From Anodontia alba (Eukaryota > Mollusca > Bivalvia > Lucinida > Lucinidae), in the NCBI GenBank assembly GCA_964016985.1, contig OZ024826.1:65278792-65342791 (forward strand): a DNA stretch of 64,000 bases. The letters run 5' to 3'. The position numbers were made by a program, and so were the translations under genes. The notes under the pieces were generated by a model. It was given only the letters and a program-made list of their open reading frames with translations, searched no databases and was not told the origin of the DNA. The first letter of the stretch is position 1. The number at the start of each line of letters is the position of its first letter. This document shows positions 1 through 12,120 of the stretch, piece after piece.

Positions 1-1
1 C

Positions 2-394
2 TACCTTTTACAAAAAAGAGCTTGTAAAATTATTTTAGACTATCAATATGAAAATATTGCTACTAGTATGGAAGAGCTAAAAATTCTAAACATTTATGAA
101 CGAATATTTCTCAAGAAAGCTAAATTCCTGTTCAAAATTTCTCAGTCCCTAACACCTGAATACATTAATGAGATGTTTCACACAAGACCCTTGAACAATA
201 CTCTTCAGTCCCTTAGATCATCAACAACCATAAATTATGTGCTGCCAAGACCTGGTAAAGAACTGTTTAAGCAGAGTTTGATTTACTCTGGACCATTGAT
301 TTGGAATAATCTACCTGACAAATTAAAACATTTAGGAACTGCTGATAGCTTCCATAAAAATTGCATCAAATGGATGAAAGGAATTCAAACTTAG
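2..394 (+). pseudogene. C-terminal tail of a non-LTR reverse transcriptase ORF (partial)
   Basis: The frame is open from the window edge to the stop at 392-394, about 130 codons. It carries two hallmarks of the far C-terminus of non-LTR ORF2 proteins, after the polymerase core: an N-terminal 'LLQKRACKIILDY' segment and a C-terminal 'SGPLIWNNLPDKLK' segment. The catalytic domain would lie upstream, outside the window. The methionine at 68 is internal to the older frame and is not a real start. The frame is unbroken here, but integrity of the whole element cannot be judged. RTE, CR1, L2 and jockey elements all carry such a tail. Confidence 0.65.
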
Positions 395-403
395 TATATA
401 TAC

Positions 404-498
<95 letters not shown>
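395..498. repeat. (AT)n microsatellite
   Basis: About 100 bases of almost pure TA dinucleotide start directly after the retrotransposon stop codon. The ATATAC-type open frame across it is an artefact of the repeat. Confidence 0.95.
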
Positions 499-499
<1 letters not shown>

Positions 500-874
500 A
501 TTTAGACCCTGTATATGTGTGTATTTTGTACATATCCATGTAACCTGGTTTCAGGACTTGTGTTTCACTTTCGGCAAGACTGTTTTCTGGGGATATTACT
601 GCAATTTTTTTTTTTTTTTTTTCTAGTGACTGGTGTCAGATATGTCTTGTTTCAGTGAAATAAGGCAACTCTACATCAGCTCACAGTGTATATTCAAACT
701 TGATCATCTCTCTTATTAGTGTGTGTGTGTATGTGTGTTTCTAGCCTATGCATTGTCTTTTCATTGTATAAAATGTAAATAATAGAGGGCCTCATGGAAG
801 ATTAGCCTGTATTGTTGCTAAATGTGTAACCCTCTGAAAATAAAGACCATTATTATTATTATTATTATTATTAT

Positions 875-2473
875 CAGAGATATTAAAATCAGTATTATTT
901 TGACTCGATATTTATACTTATAGTCATACTATATGAGTTGAAGCTGCATAATAAACTCCCCTATTCTCGTATTAGTAGGGAAGCTTAAGGCATTTATGGA
1001 CTAAGTATTTCCTATATTTTACTATCTCAGAGAGGGAAGTCCTATTGAAATTACTTCCTTTTCTGTCATAATCAATTATTAATATACTCGGAATTTGAAT
1101 AATAATATTCATAAGAATATCTGACGTCTGATTACACCCTTATTCTGAGGTCCATGTCTGTTGGTCGGAACATTATGATTCATCATTCATTTACAGATTT
1201 ATGACATTGAATTATGGCTTGGGTACCATGATCACAACTACTTGGAATTAGATCCATGGTATGTTATAATTAGGCCTGGTATAAATAGAAATGATTCTAG
1301 CCAGTTCTTTCTAATTGATTAGATCTCAATAATATTGTAAGATCTTAAGCTAAATTAGGAGGCTGTTTTACAGTAAGCTATGTTATCAGCCTTTATTCTT
1401 AATTAGAATATTACGTCTGCCAAACTCTACGTGATGATGTTAGCAGTCTTTCCCTTTCTTATTTTGTCAAGGATACGAAATGTTTCCTAAATCTCCTACT
1501 GCAGAAGCGTTTTATTTAAATGACTTAGGTTGTCATTCTTTGTCCACAGAAATAAGCAATCGCTGTCTAGTATCATCGCTAGGACTAAAGATATGTTAAT
1601 ACAATAAGCCTAGCAATAGATAAAATTATCAATCATATATTTGCTATCATTGATGGATAAACTGGCTATTAGCTAAGGATTAGACCATTTACCCGAATTA
1701 TTATTATCCCTTTTTACATTGAAACGAAAAAGTGAATAATTATAAAACCTTATGGTTAGTTAAGGATTATGGTCTGCTAATTGGAAACAGTCATATGGGT
1801 CCAATTAATCAGACTCTAATTAGATCATAATTATAATAGTTTAGACTATTTACTAATTAGATATATGAAAATCTCGAGAAATGTAGGTTATCTATAGGAA
1901 GCTTGTCCGAGAAGACATTTCCTTATTCAATAATGTGCCTCTAAAGATATTTAGACAGCTCGTTATCTAGACATCTGTTCAACAAGTTTTGTTTCAAACA
2001 TATTATCAAACAGTATTCTTGAGGTTGCAGTTGAAGTGAAATTTTGAGGTTATGTCTCAGTGACTCATTAATTCGTTTTTGGGGCAAACTGTTGTTATCA
2101 CCTAGATATTTCAGAATCTACTGCCTATAAACTTTTGAAAGGGCACATGTCAGTACTTCAGACACATTTCTACTTGAATGCTGTTTCTTGACAAGGAAAT
2201 TCTTCCTGAAATTTTAAAACAGAGTTTTCTCTCTGATAGCCTGGACTTGTGGATTAAATTCTGTTAACCCTAAAAATTATGTTCATTGTAAATAAAGAGA
2301 AAGAAAATCGATGTGTCATTGATTGGTGCTGTTTAAGAGTTCTCCATAACCATCCATTCCAGTATTGAAGATGGATTTTGAAAACATTAATATAAAAAAT
2401 GCTCAGCTCCCACTTTTAAAGTAAAAGTTTATTATCTTTTATTAAAGCTTTTCTCTTTCTTTTTGTTTTTCAG
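875..2473. other. AT-rich stretch with no recognised gene
   Basis: About 1.6 kb of AT-rich sequence with stops in all frames and no repeat family I recognise. It ends in a pyrimidine-rich tract just before the candidate exon at 2474, so it may be intron. Confidence 0.5.
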
Positions 2474-2579
2474 AGCCGATTTGTTAGCTATTTTTCTAAA
2501 GTACGATATGAGCTGGATGGAAGATTACCCTCTAAAAAGTATATGAAAGTAAAGTCGGTTGTGATAAAGGCAATAAGAG
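2474..2579 (+). CDS. Candidate internal host exon, product unknown
   Basis: A strong acceptor (long C/T tract ending TTTTTCAG at 2466-2473) is followed by 106 bases open in one frame and then a GTAACA donor at 2580. The frame starting at AGC encodes 35 residues beginning SRFVSYFSKVRYELDGRLPS; the last base starts a split codon. The other two frames contain stops. The peptide is basic, without cysteines or low complexity, and does not look like any transposon protein here. I do not recognise the family. No partner exon was found in the window. If real, this is one exon of a host gene with very long, transposon-filled introns. It could also be chance, since 106 open bases is short. Confidence 0.4.
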
Positions 2580-2689
2580 GTAACATTTTTATTAAATAAT
2601 TATGTTCAAAATATTTGGTTTGGTAAAAGTTTAAATTGTTGAAAGTGTATGTCATCATCAGAATGCATATTATATTTTTATTTCCTTCA

Positions 2690-2765
2690 GGATCATTGAG
2701 CCAGCTTGGATCAAACCCGCAACCTCCTGATCAGCAGTCAGACGTGCATCCATCTGAGCCACCAA
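2690..2765 (-). mobile_element. tRNA-derived SINE head (minus strand)
   Basis: Read on the minus strand, the segment contains an A-box-like TGGCTCAGATGG and a B-box-like GGGTTTGATCC at tRNA spacing, the internal RNA polymerase III promoter of tRNA-derived SINEs. The body beyond the tRNA-like head is not clear. The related inverted copies near 17.4 kb share the general arrangement. Confidence 0.55.
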
Positions 2766-3095
2766 CAGGCCCCACCCCCTAGGGGAACCTTTAAAACTTT
2801 TAAAAAACCTTGAATTTTCTTCAAATCCTTTAAAACCTTTAATTTGGCTGTAAAACCTATAAAAACCTATAATATGATTAGAAAACCTATATTTTTGGCA
2901 AAATATCATATGGATGGAAAGACGGACATATGTGCAAATGAACAAATAGAATGACGATGACTATATATCCTCACAGCATACTTTGCATGCATGGAGTATT
3001 AAAGTTTTTTCTATGACACAGGAGGTAAAGTTTTTGGTCTTCAAAAATATTGAGACACAGTATGTGGCAGGTCCAGCATTGTGAATTTACATCAA

Positions 3096-3610
3096 TATCG
3101 TCCATCATCATCATCATCATCAACATCATCAGATTTTTTATTAACATGCAGGTACAGGGGCGACATCCACATCAATGGGCCCCCTACCAGGTAGCTGGCT
3201 TGCTGCACGCATGGCAGATCTCATACCAGATCTCCAGTTATAATCATGAGGGTCGATAGCCGAAAGCTTCCATCATCATCATCATCATCATCATCGGATT
3301 TTTTATTAACATTCAGGTACAGGGGCAACATCCACATCAGTGGGCCCCCTTCCAGGTAGCTGGCTTGCTGCATGCATGACAGATCTCACACCAGATCTCC
3401 AGGTGTGTCTATAGTGAGGGTTGATAGCAGAGAGCTTCCATCATCATCATCATCATCATCATCATCGGATTTTTGATTAGCGTGCAGCCACAGGGGCAAC
3501 ATCCACATCAGTGGGTCCCCTTCCAAGTAGCTGGCTTGCTGCACGCATGGCAGATCTCACACCAGAACACCAGGTATGTCTATCATGAGGGTCGATAGTG
3601 GAGAGCTTCC
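3096..3610 (-). repeat. Threefold tandem repeat of the RTE-like 3' terminal unit
   Basis: Three head-to-tail units of roughly 165-170 bases each carry the same 3' coding tail ('CAGCAAGCCAGCTACCTGG'-type on the minus strand) and each end in a (GAT)n run. On the plus strand the runs lie near 3100, 3270 and 3440. The units differ by scattered substitutions, so the duplication is not brand new. Confidence 0.8.
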
Positions 3611-3677
3611 ACTCTGCAATCCCTTTCAGCTGCCACCATGTTATCTTGGGCCTCCCAGGCCCACGCTTTCCATCAAC

Positions 3678-4300
3678 CTATGTGTCACAGGCTGTCTTGA
3701 CTGCACCATTGGAGCGTTCCACATATCCATACCAGAGAAGCCTTCTCTCCTTCTGAATGCGGTCCAGATCCTCAATGCCAAGCCATGCAAGTAGCTCATT
3801 GGACCTGATGATGACAATGTCTTGCATCTTGATATTGCAAATCTGTCTGATCATTGCCCTGTCATTCTGCTGCAGACATTGGAGGTTTGGCTTTGTCAGT
3901 GGCCAAGTCTCATTGGCATGGAGCATTGTGCTCCACACACAAGAGCTGTACACGCAGCCACATGTCTTGAAAGAGAGGTGGCAAGAAGAGAGAACTGGTA
4001 GCAGCTCCTTGAACTTCTTCTAGGCAGTTTTCACACGTGTTGTGGTTGAAACTTCAAAGCCACTGGCTGCAGAGAACATGTCTCCTAGGTAGCAGAAGGA
4101 AGCTACCACGTTCAGCTGGTCAGGTCAGACTTGGTCTTCTTCTGTGGTCTGCCATCCAAGGGGCATGCAGTTCCCTGGTACCGTGTACATCTGTAATTGG
4201 GGTCCTTTGTCAAGGTCTTGAGCCCATTTCTTATGCACCCAGTACTTGCAATGGTTGCAGAAGATGATGTTGCTGACCACTCCAGTGCGATATATGGCAC
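3678..4300 (-). pseudogene. C-terminal part of RTE-like reverse transcriptase (broken)
   Basis: Two minus-strand segments, in different frames, carry the late ORF2 signature of mollusc RTE-like elements. The segment at 4112-4300 includes 'RCTRYQGTACPLDGRPQ'. The segment at 3678-3953 includes 'NETWPLTKPNLQCLQQNDRA' and 'RRLLWYGYVERSNGAVKTA', the usual region just before the element's stop. The polymerase core is missing upstream and at least one frameshift separates the segments, so no functional protein can be made. The assignment is by motif recognition only. Confidence 0.6.
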
Positions 4301-4489
4301 ATGGAAACTTGCCCGAACTCAGACTGAACTCATAGGATGTATTTATGGCACAGAAACTGGAAACGAGGTGAAGAATTAAGCCTTTTTTTTTGCTCTTTAT
4401 TTTGTTTAAAATTCACCTGATAAACCAATATTTGACCAAACATAGCCTTTATAAAAAACTTCTATTTTAAAAAGAGCCTGCTAGGAGGC

Positions 4490-4632
4490 CTGCACCAAGG
4501 CCAGACCCACAAAAATCCTGATCAGAGAAGTAGGCAGATAAATATAAATATTTTTTCTTATAAATTTCAAAATTCTTGGATCCGCCCCTGCTGACCTGTT
4601 TTACATCACTGAAATATTACTTAGGCAGGTAA
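4490..4632 (-). repeat. Dispersed repeat shared with 19081-19372
   Basis: The stretch around 'ctgctgacctgttttacatc' is the reverse complement of units in the tandem repeat at 19.1-19.4 kb ('gatgtaaaacaggtcagcag'). It is therefore a copy of the same unnamed element in the opposite orientation. No coding potential. Confidence 0.7.
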
Positions 4633-4861
4633 ATATTGTCTTATAAATGTTTCCATGAAAAGTAGTTTGGTATGATTATGTTTATACGAGGGGTGTTCCA
4701 AATTAATTGCTTATTGTGTCATTGCTCAATATCTTTATGGATATTGAAACCAATAAAAAAAAAAAATACCTGTATAGTGCTATCCAATACCTACACAATG
4801 ATGTGTACCTGTGCCTATAAATCTAATTGAAAGATAGATAATTTGCCATTTGACTACATGC

Positions 4862-5427
4862 AGTCATTGACTACTGTAGTAAAAATGGTTGGTAAAAGTG
4901 TTGCCAAGAAGGAGGATTTCAGTTGTTTACAGATCTACTAATGTGTCTTATGACACATTTTGTAGATGGAAGAAGAAATTTGATTCTGGATTAGAGTCAG
5001 TTGAAAATGCACCAAAATCATGAAGGCCAAAGTCTGCAGCTTGTGACAATATTGTATCAAAAGTAAAAGAAATTGTTGAAAGAGATGCTAGGTATACAGT
5101 ACGTGATAAAGCAGGAGTGGTTGGCCTCTCACTATCAAGAGTTCATTACATTCTAAAGAATATCTTGAATGTTAGGAAGATTTCTGCCAGGTGGGTGCCT
5201 CATTTGTTGACTGATGGTCAAAAGAAGCAGGGAGCCAAACAATTGCTTAAAATATTTCTAAAATATGATGAAAAGAAATTTGCAAATGTAGTCATTGGCG
5301 ATGAAACTTGGGTTCATTATTTTGAACCTGTTAGGAAGGTTAGCAATATAATATGGGCCACCAAAAACAGCAAAAGACCAGTAATTACTAAACACACTTT
5401 AAGTGCAAAGAAGGTTGTTTTTTTATG
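4862..5427 (+). pseudogene. mariner transposase, N-terminal half (fragment 1 of 3)
   Basis: It covers the helix-turn-helix region ('RYTVRDKAGVVGLSLSRVHY') and the start of the catalytic domain with the first aspartate in 'VIGDETWVHYFEP'. 'VRKISARWVPHLLTD' is a highly diagnostic mariner segment. At least one internal stop lies near 5020, in the linker before the second HTH. The reading breaks off at about 5427, where a tandem-repeat insertion starts with 'TGCCCCCGCC'. It continues at 7038. The gene is clearly inactive. Confidence 0.85.
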
Positions 5428-7037
5428 CCCCCGCCATTTGAACAATGGTGGAAGGGCATATAGTGTTTACCCTGCCCTTATGTATGTATGTGCATATTTT
5501 GTACGGTCCATAACTTTATTATGCTTTGATGGATTTTGAAATGACTTGGCAGAAATGTTAATCATCATGACGCAATGTGTCGCGGGCAAGACCCAGGTCT
5601 GTAGCACCAGGTCAAGGTCTCACTTAGAGGTCAAAGGTCCAAAATAGGGTATTTGTTTTGTGTCCGGTCCATAACTTTGCCATTCCTCGATGAATTTTGA
5701 AATGACTTGGCAGAAATGTTGACCTGAATGAGACAATGTGTTGCACGTAAGACCCAAGTCTGTAGCATCAAGGTCAAGATCACACTTAGAGGTTAAAGGT
5801 CAAAAATAGGGTCTTTTTTTGTGTCCAGTCCATAACTTTGCCATTCCTGGATGGATTTTGAAATGACTTTACAGAAATGTTGACGTTTATGAGACAATGT
5901 GTCATATGCAAGACACAGGTCTGTAGATCCAAGGTCAGGGTCACACTTAGCAGTCAAAGGTCAAAAATGGGTCTTTTTTTCATATCCGATCCATAACTGC
6001 CATTGTTTGATGGATTTTTATATGACTGGGCAGAAATGTTGACCATTATGAGACAATGTGTCGTGCTCAAAACCTGGATCTGTAGCTTTAAGGTCAAGAT
6101 GACACTTAGAGGTCGAATGTCAAAAATAGGGTCTTTTTTCATGTCTAGTCCATAACTTTGCCATTCCTTGATGGATTTTGAAGTGACTTGGCAGAAATGT
6201 TGACCATCATAAGATTATGTGTCACAGGCAAAACCAGGTCTGTAGCTCTAAGGTTACGGTCACACTTAGAGGTCAAAGGTCAAAAATAGGGTCGTTTTTG
6301 TAACTTTGCCATTCCTCAATGGATTTTGAAATGTACTTGGCAGATATGTTGACCTTAATGAGACGATGTGTCACAGGCAAGACCCAGGTCTGTAGCTTCA
6401 AGGTCAAGGTCACACTGAGAGGTCAGAGGTAAAAAAAAAGGGTCTTTTTTTGTGTCTGATCCGTAACTTTACAATTCCTTGATGAATTTTGAAACGACTT
6501 GGCAGAAATGTTGACCATCATGAGATGATGCATCGCTTGCAACACCCAGGTCTATAGCTCCAAGGTCAAGGTCACACTTAGAGGTCAAAGGTAAAAAATA
6601 GAGCCTTCATAATTTTGCTGATGTGTCACCTGCAAGACACAGGGTCTGTAGCTCCCTGGTCAAGGTAATAATTTGAGGCCAACAGTCAAAAATAGGTCTT
6701 TTTTTTTGTTTCCAGTCTATAACTTCACCATTCCTCGTTGGATTTTGAAATGATTTAAGAGGTAGATTTCAGGGTTCTTGTTATTGTAGCAACTTGAAAT
6801 TTTGTATGAGGACTTGTGACTTTAAGTACAAAACAAATATACAAGAATCAAGTCAAGTTGACCCAAATGCTATGGTTCACCAACTTTTGACTTAGGCTAA
6901 TTTTGCAAGGTTAGGATTTTTGTAAGCAGTACATTTTAACATATACTGCAATCCCTTTGCCTAGTTTTATGGAGGTCGCAAGGCGGGGACATCTGTATAC
7001 TGCTGACACATTTCTAGGTTTTTGTATACGATCTTCC
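5428..7037 (+). repeat. Insertion 1: tandem array of about 165-220-bp 'gtccataactttg' units
   Basis: Around seven to eight diverged units share 'GGTCCATAACTTTGCCATTC', 'TTTTGAAATGACTTGGCAGA' and 'AGGTCAAGGTCACACTTAGA'. The array is bordered on the left by 'TGCCCCCGCC...GGGCATATAG' and on the right by 'GGCGGGGACATCTGTATACT', which look like the ends of one mobile unit whose body is the array. It sits inside the mariner gene. AGGTT occurs at both junctions and may be a target duplication. No coding capacity. Confidence 0.75.
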
Positions 7038-7224
7038 TCTCTGGTGAATGCATTGCAATACAGGTGCCAGTGAAAAAGGGCAAAAACATTACTGGAAAAT
7101 ACTAGAAAGATGTGGTATTGAAGAAACTGAAAAATACTGTCAGTAACCGTGCCCAGTCATGGGTTTCAATCATGTTTGACTTCTACATGAGAATGCCCCA
7201 GCCTATACATCTGCCATTGTAATT
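7038..7224 (+). pseudogene. mariner transposase, middle fragment (2 of 3)
   Basis: This short piece resumes the transposase reading exactly where fragment 1 stopped. It carries 'CIAIQVPVKKGKNITGKY', an in-frame stop, 'KDVVLKKLKN' and, after a frameshift, the second catalytic block 'LLHENAPAYTSAIV'. In that block the usual aspartate is a glutamate. Its end at about 7224 abuts the second insertion. Confidence 0.8.
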
Positions 7225-7634
7225 CTTTTTTTATACGATTGTTTGAAAAATGGGACGTATTATGTTATACCCCTCGGCATCCATCCATCTGACCGAGCCC
7301 ATGAATGGGCATATATTGGGTAGACATGAATTGGGTACTTTCCATTTATTCTGTTAGTGTCCAAAAACGTACCCAATAAATTTTAGACAATTGTTGGGTA
7401 ATTAGGCATCTTGTTGGTATTTCAAGCCAAAACATTTACACTGTAGTACCCAACAAATGTCCATTCGTACGAACATCCATCTGTAAACTTTTCGTTTCCA
7501 TTAGAACCGCCATAGAGGCCATTTCAATGAGCACTCGTGATCCCCGTATCTCCATCTTGTTTGTTTGCATGACTTTCTCATATTCAATGACTCAATAGGG
7601 TGTCTAGTAACTGTGTGGAATTTTAATATGGATA

Positions 7635-8351
7635 ATGGCTGAACAGATAAGTATATTTTCCAAAACTGTCATGGTCTCAAAAATATGCAAAAAAGACGTG
7701 ATTTGTTCCAACATATTCGAACTAAAAAATATAACCTAGCATGTTTGCAGGATGTGCATATTGACAAAAACTTGTTTCCATACACGAAAGCTGAAATGGG
7801 GATATAAAGTAATACTGAGCTCGAAAGATGGTATAAACGTAAATAGAGGAGTAATGATTTTAATAAATAACAACTTTGCTTGTGATATAGGTAGGGTTTT
7901 AACAGACCCAAACGGTAATTATGTTATTTTGGAATTAAACATTCAAGATAAAAAGATATTATTAGTAAGCTTATATGGACCAAATGACGATAGGCCAAAT
8001 TTCTACAGAAATTTAAAACAACATATATTAGGCTTTGAAAATGATAATGTAATAATATGTGGGGACTGGAATTTAGTTCTGAATCCAGAGTCTGATACGG
8101 AAAATTACAAACATGTTAACAATCCCAGGGCTAGGGATGAAGTTTTGAAATGTATCGATCAGGAAAATTATGTTGATGTATATATATTATTGAAAGAAGA
8201 CAAAGGATATACATGGCAACGACTAAATCCAGAAAAGAAGCAAGCCCGATTGGACTTTTTTTTAATAAGTGAAAACATTTGCCAATATGTTGATAATTGC
8301 CTGGTTGTCCCTGGATACAGAACAGACCACTCAGACATTATATTAAAATAA
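7635..8351 (+). pseudogene. L1/Tx1-like apurinic-type endonuclease domain (broken)
   Basis: The first ATG at 7635 opens a frame that shifts almost at once. The N-terminal endonuclease segment ('RRDLFQHIRTKKYNLACLQD') is in another frame, and the longest intact part is 7752-8351. Family landmarks visible are 'ILLVSLYGPNDDRPNFY', 'VIICGDWNLVLNPESD', 'ARLDFFLIS' and the terminal 'YRTDHSDI', corresponding to the GDxN and SDH active-site blocks of the EEP nuclease fold. The usual catalytic glutamate (LQETH block) reads LQDVH here. This enzyme would nick target DNA to prime reverse transcription. Confidence 0.75.
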
Positions 8352-8600
8352 AAACTAAATGAAAACGAAAGGGGCAAAAGCTACTGGAAGTTTAATAACT
8401 CTCTCTTAAAAGATAGAGAATATGTTAAAGTAGTTAAAAAGACAATAACAGAAGTTTTGGAGATGTATGAAAGATAAGATACACAACAAAACAATACTTA
8501 TGCTCGAAATAACGACAACAATTATAACAATAATATTGACGCGGGTAATGATATAGCAAATGGTAATACAAATAACGATGAGTACATAATAAATGATCAA

Positions 8601-11389
8601 TTGCTTTTTGAAATGATACTTCTAATGATACGAGGAGAAACAATAAAATACAGCTCTAAGAAAAAGAGAGAAAAAGAAAAACTTCACAAACAATTAGAAG
8701 AAGAAATAGCAATATTAGAAAAAAATATATCTGAAGACCCTGGGAAATTCAATGCTGAAAGTTCTGAGTCATTAGAAGAAAAAAAAATATGATTACAAGA
8801 GATCAGACAAACGGTCATTGAAGGTGTTATGGTCAGATCAAGGTGTAGGTATGAAGAACTGGCTGAAAAGGCAACTAGCTACTTTTTTAATTTGGAAAAG
8901 CGAAACTTCACAAACAAGGTCATAACAAAAATAATAGAGGATAATGGTCATGAATGTACAAAAACAAATGAAATTCTAGAAACTCAAAAGAATTATTATA
9001 AAGATTTATATACAGAAAAAATAGTGACTGATAACACACCCATTGAGAATTTAATAGGGGAAAACCCACATAAACTTTCAGACAATGATGCAAGGGAGCT
9101 AGAGGGAGAAATAAAATATTCAGAGTTGGCAGAAGCCTTAAGAAATATGAAAAATTTAAAAACACCAGGAAGTGATGGTTTCACAGTAGAATTTTTAAAA
9201 TTTTTCTGGGTTGATTTAAATACTTTTATACTAAAATCATTAAATTATGCCTATAAAACAGGATCTTTATCAATCACACAAAAACAGGGTATAATTACAT
9301 GTCTTCCAAAGCCAAATAAATCTCCTTTTTACTTAAAAAACTGGAGGCCTATATCCTTATTAAATGTAGTATACAAACTAGCATCCTCTGTTATTGCTTC
9401 TCGTCTCAAGACAGTCTTGCATAAAACTATACATGAAGATCAAAAAGGGTTCATAGCTGGAAGATTTATAAGGGAAAACATTCACTTAATATATGATATC
9501 CTCTTTGAAACTAAGCAACAAGAAATACCAGGACTACTTTTGTCAATTGACTTCCAGCAAGCCTTTGATTCTGTCTCATGGAAATTTATTCATAAAACCT
9601 TGGAGTATTTCAACTTTGGACCATCTTTCAAAAAATGGATTTCTCTTTTTCAGTCGGGGGCTGAATCATGCATTTTACAGAATGGTCATATGACTGAGTA
9701 CTTCAGCTTACAAAGGGGCTGTAGACAGGGGACCCTATTTCCCCATATATTTTTATTTTGTGTGCAGAAGTTCTTGGACATAGGATCAGGCAAAATAATT
9801 CAATAAGGGGCATTAGAATAAATGGAAATCATTTTAAGTTGAGTCAGTATGCCGACGATACACAACTGTTTCTAGATGGAACAGAACAATCATTAAGGAA
9901 GTCTTTAGAAACACTGACTATATTCTATCATATGTCAGGGCTGAAAATTAATATAGACAAAACAAAGGCAATATGGATAGGAAGTATGAATAAATCAAAC
10001 CCGACACTCTGTCAAGACTATAAGTTGGATTGGGACTAAAAGCCTATTAAAATTTTAGGGGTGACTTTCAATCCTAACATCTTTGATATATGGGAACTTA
10101 ATGCACCTGATATCTACCAAAAAGTAAGTAAGGTCATAGAGACATGGTCAAAGAGACAAATCACTTTGCAAGGTAAGATAACAATTATAAAATCACTTGC
10201 TATCTCAAAATTTGTTCACTTATTCATAGCTTTGCCACACCCTCCTAGTGAGTTAATACAAAAACTTAATAAACTGTTTTTCAAATTCCTTTGGAATCTA
10301 GGACCAGATAGGATTAAAAGAAAAAAATATCATTAAAAGCTTGTCAGATGGCGGACTGAAAATGGTACCTATAGAAAATTTCATTCATGCACTGAAAATA
10401 ACTCGGTTGAGAAGACATATCCAACAAGAACATAGTACATGGAATAAATTGTCAAAGTGCAACATAGGTTTGATCTGTACTATGGGGGATGGATATGCAA
10501 ACTCAAAAGTAGGTGAAGTACAAAACTCATTCTGGAAAGATCTCCTAAAAAGTTGGATATTTTTTTGTAAACAAGTAAAAATTGAAAATTTGGATGATGT
10601 ATTAAATTCTCCTATTTGGTTAAATTCTAAGCTTAATCAAGGGCAAAACTTTTTTATAAAAGATTGCTATGATAAGGGAGTAAGACAAGTACTAGATTTA
10701 ATAGATGATACAGGACAGATGTATCAATTTAATGATTTTAAAAATAAATATAATGTTAATGGTACTTTCTTAGATTATATGTCTCTCTTGAGAAAACTGC
10801 CAAGAAAATGGATTAATAAGGTAAACGAAAATAGAATACTGTGTCAAAACATTAAATGGAATGTTGCAAGAAACTGTTACATAAAATATCTCACCAAAAA
10901 TAAAAAGGAAGTAAAGTTTTCTATGATATTCTAACAGGAACTAAAGAAGCAACTCTTCCTTCAAGAAAATGGGTAAATATTTTAGGCATGATTGGCCAAG
11001 ATGAGTGGAATGGATATAATGGCTTACTGAAGGACATAAAAGAGGTGAAACTGCAAGAATTTCAGTAAAAGATAAATAATTATATACTAGTAACAAAATC
11101 ATTTTTGTATAAAATAAATACTATCGACAATGACAGGTGCTGTCTGTGCGGCCAGGAATCAGAAACAATACCTCACTTATTCATACATTGCAATAAAGTT
11201 CAAAACTTTCGGTCATCTCTAAAAACATGGTTTCAAACACAAACAAATCTAACGCTTCAATTGAGTTTAAAAAATTTAATATTTTCAAAACAAGTTAAAA
11301 AGGAAAATAATTTGCTGAATTATGTATTTGTGTTAGCAAAATATTATATATACAAATCAAAATTTTTCACCAATATCAAGTGTAAATAA
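8601..11389 (+). pseudogene. L1/Tx1-like reverse transcriptase with C-terminal zinc motif (broken)
   Basis: It reads through several frames. 8829-9806 holds the RT fingers and palm: 'TPGSDGFTVEFLKFFW', 'LKNWRPISLLNVVYKLASSV', 'GFIAGRFIRENI' and the first catalytic aspartate in 'LLLSIDFQQAFDSVSW'. After a frameshift the YADD box lies at 9848-9859. Thumb and connection regions follow at 10061-10336 and 10341-10934, separated by stops. The terminal zinc-binding motif 'RCCLCGQESETIPHLFIHC' is at about 11130-11190. The 'YKNWRPISLLN...' style points to the L1/Tx1 group. At least four disabling changes are present. Confidence 0.8.
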
Positions 11390-11638
11390 TTTTGCAATTT
11401 ATCTAAAAAGAAAATTTCAAAATGAAAGATACATAAGCATAATAAATAGAGTTTGATAAATTTATGGGAAAATGGGCACCACTCTGCCAGCTTTTTCAAG
11501 AACCAGAAAATGTAAACTAATAAACATTTGTACAAATACTATTAAAATATTGTTTAACCATAAAAAAGTAGGTAAATGTGTTGTTAAAAAAAAAATAAAT
11601 AGGCGTAGCAAATAAAATAAATAGCATCTGTTGGGAAA

Positions 11639-11645
11639 CACACAC

Positions 11646-11707
<62 letters not shown>
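11639..11707. repeat. (CA)n microsatellite in retrotransposon 3' region
   Basis: About 70 bases of nearly uninterrupted CA. The poly-Cys-Val frames on the other strand are artefacts. Confidence 0.95.
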
Positions 11708-11710
<3 letters not shown>

Positions 11711-12120
11711 GTCCTAGGAGTTCGTAGGATGTGGGAAAGTCATGAAAAGAAAAGAAAAAAATGTAAAAAACCTGTTTGTACTTATTCTTGTTATGTACAG
11801 TGTTTCTATATTACATACACGTGTGTTGTTATGGTAAAGAATAGTAGGTCAGACTGAGATAAGTCTCAGCAAGCAGTACAGACACAGACCAGACTGGCTT
11901 ACAAGAAGTAGCCTGCTCAGAGACAGTATAGTCTTGGGTCTGGGTTCATCAGTTTGTTAGTAGTACAATAGTTATTATTGAGAGGGATGAAAGAGGAGAG
12001 AATGAATTTTATAAAAATAAGTCGCTGTATTATGTGTTATTGTATATCTGTACTTTTTTGATAATAAAAAGGCTAAACAGGAAAACAAATAAAACAAAAC
12101 AAAAAAACTTTTCATTTCCA

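Larger units (their letters stand above)
1..874 (+). mobile_element. 3' end of a non-LTR (CR1/L2/RTE-type) retrotransposon
   Basis: The element enters from the left edge. It comprises the end of a reverse-transcriptase reading frame (stop at 392-394), a 3' untranslated region with an AT microsatellite and a poly-T run, an AATAAAG-like signal near 839, and a terminal (ATT)n run at 849-874. A short microsatellite tail after the polyadenylation signal is usual for several non-LTR clades. The 5' part lies outside the window, so the clade cannot be fixed. Confidence 0.6.
3096..4310 (-). mobile_element. RTE-like non-LTR retrotransposon 3' fragment
   Basis: On the minus strand this runs from a degraded reverse-transcriptase C-terminal region (about 4300 to 3678) into a 3' end that closes with (GAT/ATG)n. 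Trinucleotide GAT-type tails are typical of RTE-clade elements. The copy is 5' truncated and frameshifted. The terminal unit occurs three times (see separate entry). Confidence 0.6.
7501..12105 (+). mobile_element. L1/Tx1-like non-LTR retrotransposon, near full length
   Basis: The insertion is defined by imperfect 15-bp target duplications: AACTTTTCGTTTCCA at 7486-7500 and AACTTTTCATTTCCA at 12106-12120. Inside are a 5' leader, an endonuclease region, a reverse-transcriptase region with C-terminal zinc-binding motif, a 3' region with a (CA)n microsatellite, and an A-rich tail after AATAAA-like signals. At 4.6 kb it is about the length of an ORF2-only L1/Tx1 element. Multiple stops and frameshifts make it inactive. 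Confidence 0.8.

Noticed and set aside
11462..11707. Cys/Val repeat proteins
   Set aside because: Translation of the (CA)n microsatellite.
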